The translations under genes and the position numbers were made by a program. A DNA stretch of 64,000 nucleotides from Candidatus Flexicrinis proximus (lineage in GTDB: Bacteria > Chloroflexota > Anaerolineae > Aggregatilineales > Phototrophicaceae), in the NCBI GenBank assembly GCA_016712885.1, contig JADJQF010000004.1, forward strand, positions 496,001 to 560,000, in the 5' to 3' direction. Below, one piece after another: positions 8,719 to 16,602 of this stretch. The first letter of the stretch is position 1; every line of letters starts with the position of its first letter. The notes beneath the pieces are model-generated. The model was not told the origin of the DNA, made no database searches, and saw nothing but the letters and a program-made list of their open reading frames with translations.

Positions 8719-8810
8719 TATAGACCCGTTTAACGTGCAGGTGTAAAAGGGTCTGAATCTCCGAGGATTTAGTCCGCGCCGGATGTGGCTGTTAGCCTAC
8801 TCAATACAAA

Positions 8811-8831
8811 CAGGCCCGGTGAGTGGGCCTG
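8811..8831 (-). terminator. Rho-independent terminator of the glycosyltransferase/SDR operon
   Basis: CAGGCCC at 8811-8817 pairs with GGGCCTG at 8825-8831. On the minus strand the stem is followed by TTTGTATT. It lies 56 bases after the stop of the SDR gene at 8887, the last gene of the operon. Confidence 0.7.
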
Positions 8832-8886
8832 CAAGGGAAATGAGACAGGATGGGACAAAGCGCGGCCTGCGCTCTTCTTCCGCGGG

Positions 8887-9840
8887 TCAGTTAATCGTCG
8901 CGTTTCTGAGGAACTTCGCTAGCGTGCCGCCAAGCGTGTTTTCGCGCAAATAGTCGAGATTTGCGCCGCTAAACGGGATCGGCTGCATCCTGAAGTGGGT
9001 GACCAGTGCGTTGTCTACAACTGTATTGCGGACCGCCAGCAAGTCGAGGAGGCTGCTCGTAACCGGTGACCCTGGAAGTACGCGTTCCAGGACCCATACG
9101 GCTGGTCGGAGTAGTGCGACCGGCGCCGGAACGAGCAAACGCCACGCGCCGACAGCCTTGATGATCCTACGTTCGATCTCACCAAGATTGAGAACCTCTG
9201 GCCCTCCAAGCGCAAGCTCCTTGCCGATCGTTGTGTCATCGTCAAGGCTGCGAACCGCTGCCTCGGTCACATCGTGAACCGATACGGGCTGGAACTCGGC
9301 CTTGCCACCACCGACAAGCGGAAAGACGAGAGGAGTCACTTTCAGGAGGCGAGCAAACGTGTTGAAGAACTCGTCTTGGGGACCGAAGATCGCCGATGGA
9401 CGAAGCGCAGTCCAGGATGGAGCATGCGCCGCCACATATTCCTGCGCCATGCCTTTGCTCTTTAGAAAGCGATAAGGGACCTGGCTGCTTGCACCGTTTT
9501 GACTCATGTTGATGAAGCGCTTCACGCCGGCCGCCACCGCTGCATCGACGACATTTACCGTGCCTTCGTAGTTCACTCTCTCGTAGGTCGCGCTGCCCTT
9601 TTCGATGGCAATGGCGACGAGATGAATGACGGCGTCCACACCTACAAGTGCCTGTTTAAGGCTGTCCTTGTCGTTGACATCGGCTTTGATGATCTCAATC
9701 TTGCTGGCGAGATCGCCGAGGCGCTTTTTGGTTTTGTCCTCGTCCCGAACCATCGCGCGGACGGACTTGCCTTGCGCGACAAGTTTTTTGACGATGTTGT
9801 TACCGAGATAGCCGTTTGCGCCGGTCACCAGGATTGTCAT
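8887..9840 (-). CDS. Atypical SDR, NAD(P)-binding (NDUFA9/NmrA-like)
   Basis: 317 residues. N-terminal Rossmann nucleotide-binding motif TGANGYLGNNIV at about 6-17, then VRAMVRD (basic residues after strand 2, fitting NADP), and a VDAVIHLVA strand at about 68-76. There is no classical YxxxK, which fits the atypical SDR group related to complex I subunit NDUFA9 and to NmrA-like sugar or quinone-linked epimerases. A helical C-terminal region at about 200-300 may bind a lipid or ligand. It starts 6 bases after the upstream glycosyltransferase stop, so it is the third gene of a tight operon. The substrate is unknown. Confidence 0.88.
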   Translation of the reverse strand: MTILVTGANGYLGNNIVKKLVAQGKSVRAMVRDEDKTKKRLGDLASKIEIIKADVNDKDSLKQALVGVDAVIHLVAIAIEKGSATYERVNYEGTVNVVDAAVAAGVKRFINMSQNGASSQVPYRFLKSKGMAQEYVAAHAPSWTALRPSAIFGPQDEFFNTFARLLKVTPLVFPLVGGGKAEFQPVSVHDVTEAAVRSLDDDTTIGKELALGGPEVLNLGEIERRIIKAVGAWRLLVPAPVALLRPAVWVLERVLPGSPVTSSLLDLLAVRNTVVDNALVTHFRMQPIPFSGANLDYLRENTLGGTLAKFLRNATIN

Positions 9841-9846
9841 ATGGTA

Positions 9847-11889
9847 TTAGTCTCCCGCGTCTTGCAGGTTGAATTCAGCAAGCGTTAAGGCGTCATTTCC
9901 CGCGACGGGCAGCCTCTCGCTTGGACTCACAGAAGCATAGACGCCAACAATGAGCCGATACTGAGGTGCGGGTAAGGCGTTCGGAATCAGCAGTGCATGC
10001 CGGTCGTGAATGATTTCATCGGGCGCCCAGGTGCTGGTCGGCCGCTGGTATCCCACCGGTTCGGCATCACGCTGCACGATCAGCGTTCCGTCCTGGTCGA
10101 GCAGCTGTACGGTGATCTTGTAGTCTTGTACTGGCGGCATGTCCACGCGCCAGTTCAGCGCGATTTCCAGCGAGCCTCCTTCCGTCAGTACGGTCGAACT
10201 CAGGGCGTAATCGACAAGTTCCAATTCGCCGCCGGGAAAATCGAACAGAGCTCCAGAGGGTATGGAGTGACCGAGTTTGCCGGGAGTGACGTAACGCGCA
10301 AGCCGGACGCTGCCGTACCAGTTCTCATCGATCGGATAGGCTCGTGTATTGAGAATCCTTTCGACGAGTTGGTCAGGATCACGTTCATCGGTACCCCACA
10401 GCACTGCGTAGACGCGCTTATGGGTCGAAAGCAGCGCATCGAGTGCATTCTCTGTTGCGGCGGCGTCTACCGTCAGCCCAATCGGCAGAGCCGCGAGGGT
10501 CCATCCCGGACCGTAGCGGCGCGCGTAATACTCGAATACCTCGATCTGCCCGGGAGCATTCAGGATCACGGCGGCATCCGGCTGTCCATCCTCCGCGATC
10601 GCCTGCGCGATGCCCTTATAGTCATCACGCTGGAATTCCGGGTCATTGTGCAGTGCTGCCAGCCCGTTTCGCGCGCCAAAAACGATCGCAGCCACCATCA
10701 GGACGGCCGTGACGCGCGTTACGAGGGGTGTCCAGCGACGCGTGTGTCTGAGCGGCAGATGCCACAAAACCCATGCGCCGCGCCCGATCCACAGTGCAAC
10801 CGCGATTTGTGCCGGCAGCAGAAATTTGAGGTTCGCCTCTCGGAAAAGACCGAGTGCCAGAAATCCCCCGAGCGTGACACCGACCCAAAGCGGAGGGAGT
10901 GTGAGCGCCAGGGCACGCGGAATAGCAGCAGTTTTGCGGGGCGCGGTTTCTCCGGCAACGGTCAGAACAGCCAGCGACTTCGGGTTCCTGGACTGGCGCG
11001 TATGTGACAAACGTGAGTCTCGGAGCCGGCGCCGCTCATGGCGCAGGGGAGCTTTCAGGTTATACAGACCCAATGCCATCAACAGCACGAGGGCAACGGG
11101 CACGCCGGTAACTGTAAAAGTAGGACCAACAGTCAGCCAGCCCAGCGCCACCGGCAAGGCGTCGCCCGCCCCGATCGGCTCACCGGTGCTTCCCCACTGC
11201 GTGACCTGCCGGAGCGCGGTCGGAAGCCACGGCAGGTAGAGCAGAAGCGCAGCGCCGTAACCCAGTGCGACTGCTTTAATCACGGGAAGTGTTGTGCGCC
11301 GGTCGATCATTGACCCTGCCAGCCACAGGAGACCGAACGCTGCCTGCGCGGCCAGTAGTCCTGCATAGGCGTAATTCGTGTAGAGACCGGCGGCCGTGGT
11401 GGCGGCCAGCAGAATCGTGCCGCGACGTCCGGGCGACAGGATGAGGTCAACCAGCGCCCAGGTCGAGGCGGCGCCAAGCAGCGCAAGCAGGGCATACATG
11501 CGCGCTTCCTGCGCGTACATGATGCTGAAGGTGTTGACGCCGACGATGGCCAGCGCCGTCAGTCCTGCGGCGTCGCCATACAGCCGCTTGCCCAGTGCGA
11601 AGGCGAATGCCGCGCCCAAGAGGCTGGCAAAGGCAGACAATGCTCTCAGCGCGAACTCGGACTCGCCGGTCAGGATGCGCCAGACCGCCAAAAGCACGTA
11701 ATAACCCGGCGGGTGAATGTCAGCCGCGGCATTGATAGTGATGTCCGGCAGCGTCCGCAGCGATTGGCCGTAGCTGTTACCCTCGTCATTCCACAGCGAC
11801 TGCACGCCAATGCGGTCGAAGCGCGCCCATACCGCCAGCAGTAGCAGTGCGACGGCCAGCGCCAGAACGAGGCGCTGATGGCGGCTCAT
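9847..11889 (-). CDS. GT-C family membrane glycosyltransferase (GT39/ArnT-like) with C-terminal beta domain
   Basis: 680 residues. The first loop after TM1 carries LWNDEGNSYG at about 32-41. An Asp-Glu pair there is the usual metal/base site of GT-C (PMT/ArnT-like) enzymes, which use lipid-phosphate sugars. IHPPGYYVLL at about 58-67 and YAQEARMYALL at about 125-135 are further family signatures. About 10 TM helices follow up to about residue 430, then a soluble region. The last 115 residues are a beta-rich module ending in YRLIVGVYAS, RLPV and LAEFNL, and a similar module ends the upstream gene. Its ATG overlaps that gene's stop by 4 bases (ATGA). Donor and acceptor are unknown. Confidence 0.9.
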   Translation of the reverse strand: MSRHQRLVLALAVALLLLAVWARFDRIGVQSLWNDEGNSYGQSLRTLPDITINAAADIHPPGYYVLLAVWRILTGESEFALRALSAFASLLGAAFAFALGKRLYGDAAGLTALAIVGVNTFSIMYAQEARMYALLALLGAASTWALVDLILSPGRRGTILLAATTAAGLYTNYAYAGLLAAQAAFGLLWLAGSMIDRRTTLPVIKAVALGYGAALLLYLPWLPTALRQVTQWGSTGEPIGAGDALPVALGWLTVGPTFTVTGVPVALVLLMALGLYNLKAPLRHERRRLRDSRLSHTRQSRNPKSLAVLTVAGETAPRKTAAIPRALALTLPPLWVGVTLGGFLALGLFREANLKFLLPAQIAVALWIGRGAWVLWHLPLRHTRRWTPLVTRVTAVLMVAAIVFGARNGLAALHNDPEFQRDDYKGIAQAIAEDGQPDAAVILNAPGQIEVFEYYARRYGPGWTLAALPIGLTVDAAATENALDALLSTHKRVYAVLWGTDERDPDQLVERILNTRAYPIDENWYGSVRLARYVTPGKLGHSIPSGALFDFPGGELELVDYALSSTVLTEGGSLEIALNWRVDMPPVQDYKITVQLLDQDGTLIVQRDAEPVGYQRPTSTWAPDEIIHDRHALLIPNALPAPQYRLIVGVYASVSPSERLPVAGNDALTLAEFNLQDAGD

Positions 11890-14159
11890 GGCAGCACCTC
11901 GAACGTGCCGATGATGGCGAGGTTGTCGCGCACGGCTTCGGCCGTGACCGGAAGTCTCGCGAGGTCGTCGCGCGTGTACCAGCCGACTGCGACCGTATAC
12001 GTGCCAGGTGCCAGGTCGTCAGGGAGTGAGATGATGCGCTCGTCGGTGACCGCACCCTCGACCCATGCCTCCGCCGGATAGCCGTCGATGTCTCCGTCAG
12101 CGTTTGCGACGAACGCGCCTTCAGAGTTGAAAATCTGCACGGTCAGAGTGAGGTCAGACGGTGGTGCGGCAAGGATGTCCCACACCAAATTTACATGAGC
12201 GTCGTTTGGCAGCAGCACGTACTCCGACATAACAAGAGGAGTGTATAACTCGACGATACCGCCAAAACTGGCAGCGATCCGATTGTTGCTGACCGTATAG
12301 CTTGCAAGCAAGTCATCCCCGAACGTCGGGCCGGGGAGCAGTATCGATCTGTTTTGCTCGTCGGTACCGGTGGTGTTCAATATTGTGCTCCCGTCCGTTT
12401 GCCACTTGAGTTCCAGCCTTATGCGTCCCGTGCGAATGTCGCAGTTCTGAAACGCAAAGGAGTCGTATACGCAGGTGGAGAGCAGCGGTGCGGTCGGAAT
12501 GGTTGCTCGATAAATGATGCTATCCGACAGGGCATCGGTTGGCGCCATGCCCGGATACATAGTGACTTGACCGAGGTTTTGGCCCAATCGCGCACTCAGC
12601 CACGCGACAGTCAGCGCAGGATTGCGCGGGTCGTTCCCCGTGAGATACAGCGTCAGCGGCGGTGCGGCGTCGGGCAGTTGTCCGAAGCCCTGTGCAATTG
12701 TGCGCGGCATCGGCTCGTAACCAAGAACGGTGAGTGTGCTGTCCGCCACGCGAATATTCAGCGGGATGGCCGTCTCCGGCAGCGCATCGACCTGTTCCAG
12801 CGTCGGATACGCGGGGCGAATGACCGTATAGGGCATGACTGCGGTCACAATCACCAGCGGCACGGTCAGGATGGTCATGAATCGTCCGAATAACCGGCTC
12901 CAGCCCAGCACCAGCAGCGGCACGATGCCGACGAGGCCGGGGAACAGCAGTCGCCCGTATGAAATATCGACCATGCGTGTGCCGTAGATAAGCATTCCAA
13001 CCGGCAGTAAAGCCGCGAAAACCAAAATCCAGATCGTGGCGTTCTTTGCAGAAGCTGTTTCCTGCGGGAGGGATGCCAAATAGAGCGTGAAACTTATCCA
13101 GCCGACGCCGGCCAGCACGCACAGGACAACCGCCGCAACGTAGAACCACGCCGGTCCCCACACCGGCTCGTGCAGGTGGCCGATCATCAGCCAAAACGAT
13201 TGCCAGATGCGTGGGATTTCAGCAACCAATCCGCCCGACTCGGACGCGACGGCGAAGGTACGCCCCCACAGCGCCTGTGTCGCCTGCACGGCTAATGGAT
13301 CCCCATAAAGTTCCCAGTTGCGTGCGTACCACCAACCGGCATTGAATACCGTCCCAATGGCGATTGCGCCGACGACGATAAGCGCATCCTGCCGCGTGAT
13401 CTTCCCGTCGCGCAGCGCCAACCACAGCCCCAGCGCGACGACGGCGACGACCCATATCCCCGTGAACTTGGTCAGCGCGATGGCCGATACGATGAACGCG
13501 ATAACCGCCCAGTCATACTTGCGAAGGCCGAAACGCAGCACGCGCAGCGTCCAATAGATGGCGGCGGAACACAGCATCGTGACCAGATTATCATTATTCA
13601 CGCTGGCGCTGATGGCCGCGAAGGTCGGGATGCAGGCCGTTGTCAGCATCACGGTCAGCGCGAACGGGGTCGAACCTGTCGCTAGAAACGCCGCGCGGAA
13701 AATGCACCACAGCGTCCCGCAGGCGAGGGTGAGGCTGAATAGGCGCAGCGTCCAGATGGCAACGTGCGTGTCGCCGCTCGGCTGTGCAGGGGAATGCAGC
13801 CACTGGTTGGAGTTACCGTCGCGCCGCCCCCACGTGAAGATCAGATCGTTCGACCGCAGATAGTCGGCGATGTCACTCCTGGTCGTCGGCGAAATCAGCA
13901 GTGCGCCCAGCGCATAATAGAGCGGCGGCTGATGCGATTCGATCGACCACTGCGCGACGACATCCCCGCGCGCAGCGGCATCGTCGAGGTCATCGCGGGT
14001 TGGGATATTGGGGAGTACTCCGGTCGAAACCAGCCCATGCGCGTAGAGGAAATGTGCGGCCTCGTCCGACGCTTCGAACAATGGCACAGCCGCGGCGACG
14101 CCTAGCGCAAGGACAACAAATAATCCGAGGATGGCTGCCGCGACGGTATTGGGGCGCAT
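11886..14159 (-). CDS. DUF2142-like GT-C membrane protein with C-terminal beta domain
   Basis: 757 residues from ATG 14159 (MRPNTVAAAILG). The frame is open to 14354, but the upstream part is Arg-rich and crosses a palindrome, so I exclude it. Signatures of the DUF2142 group are EASDEAAHFLYAHGL after TM1, HQPPLYYALGALL at about 115, and NNDNL at about 215. About 10-12 TM helices run to about residue 470, then comes a periplasmic beta-rich part. The final module (GTYTVAVGWYTRDDLARLPV) resembles the end of the next gene. A role in cell-surface glycan or glycolipid assembly is inferred. It is the first gene of a three-gene operon coupled by ATGA. Confidence 0.88.
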   Translation of the reverse strand: MRPNTVAAAILGLFVVLALGVAAAVPLFEASDEAAHFLYAHGLVSTGVLPNIPTRDDLDDAAARGDVVAQWSIESHQPPLYYALGALLISPTTRSDIADYLRSNDLIFTWGRRDGNSNQWLHSPAQPSGDTHVAIWTLRLFSLTLACGTLWCIFRAAFLATGSTPFALTVMLTTACIPTFAAISASVNNDNLVTMLCSAAIYWTLRVLRFGLRKYDWAVIAFIVSAIALTKFTGIWVVAVVALGLWLALRDGKITRQDALIVVGAIAIGTVFNAGWWYARNWELYGDPLAVQATQALWGRTFAVASESGGLVAEIPRIWQSFWLMIGHLHEPVWGPAWFYVAAVVLCVLAGVGWISFTLYLASLPQETASAKNATIWILVFAALLPVGMLIYGTRMVDISYGRLLFPGLVGIVPLLVLGWSRLFGRFMTILTVPLVIVTAVMPYTVIRPAYPTLEQVDALPETAIPLNIRVADSTLTVLGYEPMPRTIAQGFGQLPDAAPPLTLYLTGNDPRNPALTVAWLSARLGQNLGQVTMYPGMAPTDALSDSIIYRATIPTAPLLSTCVYDSFAFQNCDIRTGRIRLELKWQTDGSTILNTTGTDEQNRSILLPGPTFGDDLLASYTVSNNRIAASFGGIVELYTPLVMSEYVLLPNDAHVNLVWDILAAPPSDLTLTVQIFNSEGAFVANADGDIDGYPAEAWVEGAVTDERIISLPDDLAPGTYTVAVGWYTRDDLARLPVTAEAVRDNLAIIGTFEVLP

Positions 14160-14173
14160 CTTATACCAAACAC

Positions 14174-14201
14174 GTAGGGACGGCTGACGTGCCGCCCCTA
14201 C
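14174..14201. repeat. Short palindrome of the GTAGGG...CCCTAC type
   Basis: GTAGGGACGGC at 14174-14184 pairs with GCCGCCCCTAC at 14191-14201 through 10 bp and one A/C mismatch, with a 6-base loop. It lies in the 103-base gap between the MBL gene and the DUF2142-like gene. It looks like a short repetitive palindrome rather than a terminator, as there is no T-run. Confidence 0.5.
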
Positions 14202-14262
14202 ATTCTGCCTGACGATCTCTGAAAACCGGCGGGACAAGTCCACCTGCCGCGTTCTGCGATGG

Positions 14263-14964
14263 CTATTCCGGTAATACGTAGCGTTCACCGGGCTGTAAAA
14301 CAATTGGCGACGCCTGTGTCTCTGAACTGATACGCAGCGCCCATGCCGCACCATCCTGCTTTATTGCCGGAAACGTGTTGTAATGCATCGGAGCGACAAA
14401 TTTCGGGTGAAGGAAGTTCGTCGCACGCACCGAGTCATCTATCCCCATCGTGTAATGATCACCGATGGGGATAATGGCGAGTGCCAATCCCTCGTCTCCG
14501 TAGAGCCGCATATCGCCAAAAAGTGCCGTGTCCCCGGCAAAATAGACCTTGCGTCCATCCCGGGCCGTCAGGATATACCCCTGCGGGAAGCCCCCCGCAG
14601 ACCCATCGGGCATGGTCGAACTGTGGAAGGCAATCGTGTACTTCACTCTCACGAAACCGGCGTCAAACGATCCGCCGGTATTCATGCCCACTGCCAGACC
14701 TTCCTTCAGACCATTCTTTCCAAACCAGTTGGCGATCTCGAAGTTACTTAGCACTTTGGCGCCGGTCCGGTTTGCAACTGACACTACGTCGGCGATATGG
14801 TCACCATGTCCATGGCTGACAACGATCAGATCGACGTGAATATCGTCGGCTTTGACCGTTGCTGCAGGATTCCCGGTGATGAACGGATCGAGCAGAACTT
14901 TCTTGTCATCAAACTCGAAGAGAAACGTCGAGTGCCCGATCCACGTAAAGGCGATGTGTGTCAT
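14263..14964 (-). CDS. Metal-dependent hydrolase, UPF0173 (MBL fold)
   Basis: 233 residues. It is a metallo-beta-lactamase fold protein. It begins with TWIGHSTFLFEF (the UPF0173 signature), the metal site is SHGHGDHIADV at about 50-60, FAGDTALFGDM at about 142-152 provides the bridging Asp, and APMHYNTFP at about 190 supplies a late His. Length and motif spacing match the UPF0173 (YtkL-like) group, whose physiological substrate is not known. It sits upstream of the glycosyltransferase operon in the same direction with a 103-base gap that holds a palindrome, so transcription may or may not continue. Confidence 0.92.
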   Translation of the reverse strand: MTHIAFTWIGHSTFLFEFDDKKVLLDPFITGNPAATVKADDIHVDLIVVSHGHGDHIADVVSVANRTGAKVLSNFEIANWFGKNGLKEGLAVGMNTGGSFDAGFVRVKYTIAFHSSTMPDGSAGGFPQGYILTARDGRKVYFAGDTALFGDMRLYGDEGLALAIIPIGDHYTMGIDDSVRATNFLHPKFVAPMHYNTFPAIKQDGAAWALRISSETQASPIVLQPGERYVLPE

Positions 14965-15110
14965 CTCAGTGTTCTCCTGATTTCATCATCAAATTATCGG
15001 TGAAACCGAGTCGTTTTGATCTACCCGATATCCATCGTCCGATTCATCGTTCACCCGGCTCCGATCCAGTCTTTGCTGATGCCGGGCGAATCGCGCGTGG
15101 AGAGCCGCAG

Positions 15111-15422
15111 TTAGTTTCTGTCGACCATGGCTTTAAGACCCTTGACCTGCAGACGGTTGACTTCCAGCAGTTCCAGGAAGACCTGATACAACTGTCCGAC
15201 GGCTGCCATAATCAGGCCACCCAGCAAGCTGCCAACGATCACAACTGCGCCCGTCAAGGCATATGAATTGCGGAGATCTGCGGTAGCCAATTCACCCAGC
15301 AGCAGGCTTGGCCGGACAATCATTACGACGCCGAGCCCGATGCCCGCAAGCGCGCCTAACAGCCCTAACACGATCATCAGCAGAGCCACCAACCGCAGGA
15401 AGTTGTATCTACGCTTCGTCAT
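15111..15422 (-). CDS. Small two-helix membrane protein
   Basis: 103 residues from ATG 15422 (MTKRRYNFLRLVALL), with GGGGGC upstream. A TTG 15 bases earlier is possible but less likely. TM1 is about 11-37 and TM2 about 54-76. The tail QLYQVFLELLEVNRLQVKGLKAMVDRN looks amphipathic or coiled-coil. I do not recognise a family, although small two-TM proteins with a C-terminal helix are common in this kind of genome. It is 28 bases from the MDR gene upstream and probably co-transcribed with it. Confidence 0.72.
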   Translation of the reverse strand: MTKRRYNFLRLVALLMIVLGLLGALAGIGLGVVMIVRPSLLLGELATADLRNSYALTGAVVIVGSLLGGLIMAAVGQLYQVFLELLEVNRLQVKGLKAMVDRN

Positions 15423-15450
15423 CTCGTAAGCCCCCAAGAATGCCGTCCCA

Positions 15451-16431
15451 TTACGGCTTGATCACCACTTTACCGATATTTTGCCGGTTCTGCATGTGAT
15501 TGAACGCATCAACCGACTTTTCAAGCGGAAACGTCGCGCCGATAATCGGTTTTACGGCCCCGCTATTGACCATCTCCAGCACGCGCTTGATAGCCGGCCC
15601 AACCGCTTGCGGTGCTTTCTCGAAGTACTCAGCCAGAAAATAACCGATGATCGTTTTGTTTCGCCGCAAGATCTCGCTGGTTCGGATTTCGTTCACTTCA
15701 CTGCCGGCGATCCCGACCACTACAATCCGCCCGGCAAACGCCAGCAGATCACGGTAGCTGCGCCAGAAAACATCGCCGCCTACCGATTCGAGAATCAGGT
15801 CTGCGCCGTGCCCGTCGGTCAGCCTCAACACCTCTTCCACCCAGTTGGGCGAACTGTAGTTCACGGCTTCTGCGCCGAGTTCAAGGATGGTATTGCACTT
15901 CGTGTCGCTCGACGCGGTGCCGATGATCTTTCCGGCACCCATGTGTCTTGCCATCTGAATGGCCAGTGTCCCAACCCCGCCAGCCGCCGCGTGGATCAAC
16001 ACCGTTTCACCAGGTTTCAGGTGTCCGTGATCCTCCAGGCAGTGCAGGGCCGTGACGCCTTGCACGACCAGGGCAACCGCCATGTCGCTTGAAAGCTCGT
16101 CCGGAAGCGCAATCAACCCGGCGGCATGACAGGTGACATACTCCGCCAGCGCGCCTGCACCAGCCGTTCCGTAGACCCGCTGCCCGATCTGAAACCCGCG
16201 AACGCCGTCACCCAGCGCGTCAATCGTTCCGGCAAACTCTCGCCCCAGAATTTGCGGAAGCTGCGTCCGCTGCAGGTAGCGCCCCTCACGGATCATGATA
16301 TCGCTGTAGTTCAGCCCGACCGCCTCGACTTTGACCCGCACATATTTCCCTGTCGCTTCCGGCACGGGCGCATCGATGATCTGCATCACTTCCGGACCGC
16401 CAAGGGCGTCGATATAGATTGCTTTCATCAT
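15451..16431 (-). CDS. Zinc-free MDR, quinone oxidoreductase-like
   Basis: 326 residues from ATG 16431 (a second ATG follows at 16428). The frame upstream to 16590 crosses a GC-rich hairpin and is excluded. It belongs to the medium-chain dehydrogenase/reductase superfamily. A GroES-like N-terminal domain contains GLNYSDIMIREGRY at about 38-51 and GREFAGTIDALGDGV. A Rossmann domain has the nucleotide motif HAAAGGVGTLAIQMA at about 148-162. The usual structural zinc cysteines are absent, as in NADPH:quinone reductases and enoyl reductases. EFAGTIDALGDGV plus AGGVGT point to the QOR subgroup. The physiological substrate is not evident. Confidence 0.9.
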   Translation of the reverse strand: MMKAIYIDALGGPEVMQIIDAPVPEATGKYVRVKVEAVGLNYSDIMIREGRYLQRTQLPQILGREFAGTIDALGDGVRGFQIGQRVYGTAGAGALAEYVTCHAAGLIALPDELSSDMAVALVVQGVTALHCLEDHGHLKPGETVLIHAAAGGVGTLAIQMARHMGAGKIIGTASSDTKCNTILELGAEAVNYSSPNWVEEVLRLTDGHGADLILESVGGDVFWRSYRDLLAFAGRIVVVGIAGSEVNEIRTSEILRRNKTIIGYFLAEYFEKAPQAVGPAIKRVLEMVNSGAVKPIIGATFPLEKSVDAFNHMQNRQNIGKVVIKP

Positions 16432-16522
16432 TCGTCCATTTCTAACAACCGGATAAACAGCGACATTATTCAGACTGCGGATTATGCCCGCAGGCGGTGC
16501 ATCACACTTGATTTGTTCTTTA

Positions 16523-16553
16523 CTTCCCCCTCGCCACGTCGGCGAGGGGGAAG
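16523..16553. terminator. 13-bp perfect G/C hairpin downstream of tal-pgi
   Basis: CTTCCCCCTCGCC at 16523-16535 pairs exactly with GGCGAGGGGGAAG at 16541-16553 across a 5-base loop. It is 50 bases after the tal-pgi stop at 16603 on the minus strand, and only TAAAG follows it. It may be a terminator or one copy of a common short palindromic repeat. Confidence 0.55.
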
Positions 16554-16602
16554 CAGTTGTCTGGGATGGGGCGGCTACGGAAGGGTCCAAGCCCTTATAC
16601 AG

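Noticed and set aside
11886..14354. Longer version of the DUF2142-like gene starting at 14354
   Set aside because: The extra 65 codons are Arg-rich, overlap a palindrome and have no hydrophobic start. MRPNTV at 14159 gives a normal TM1.
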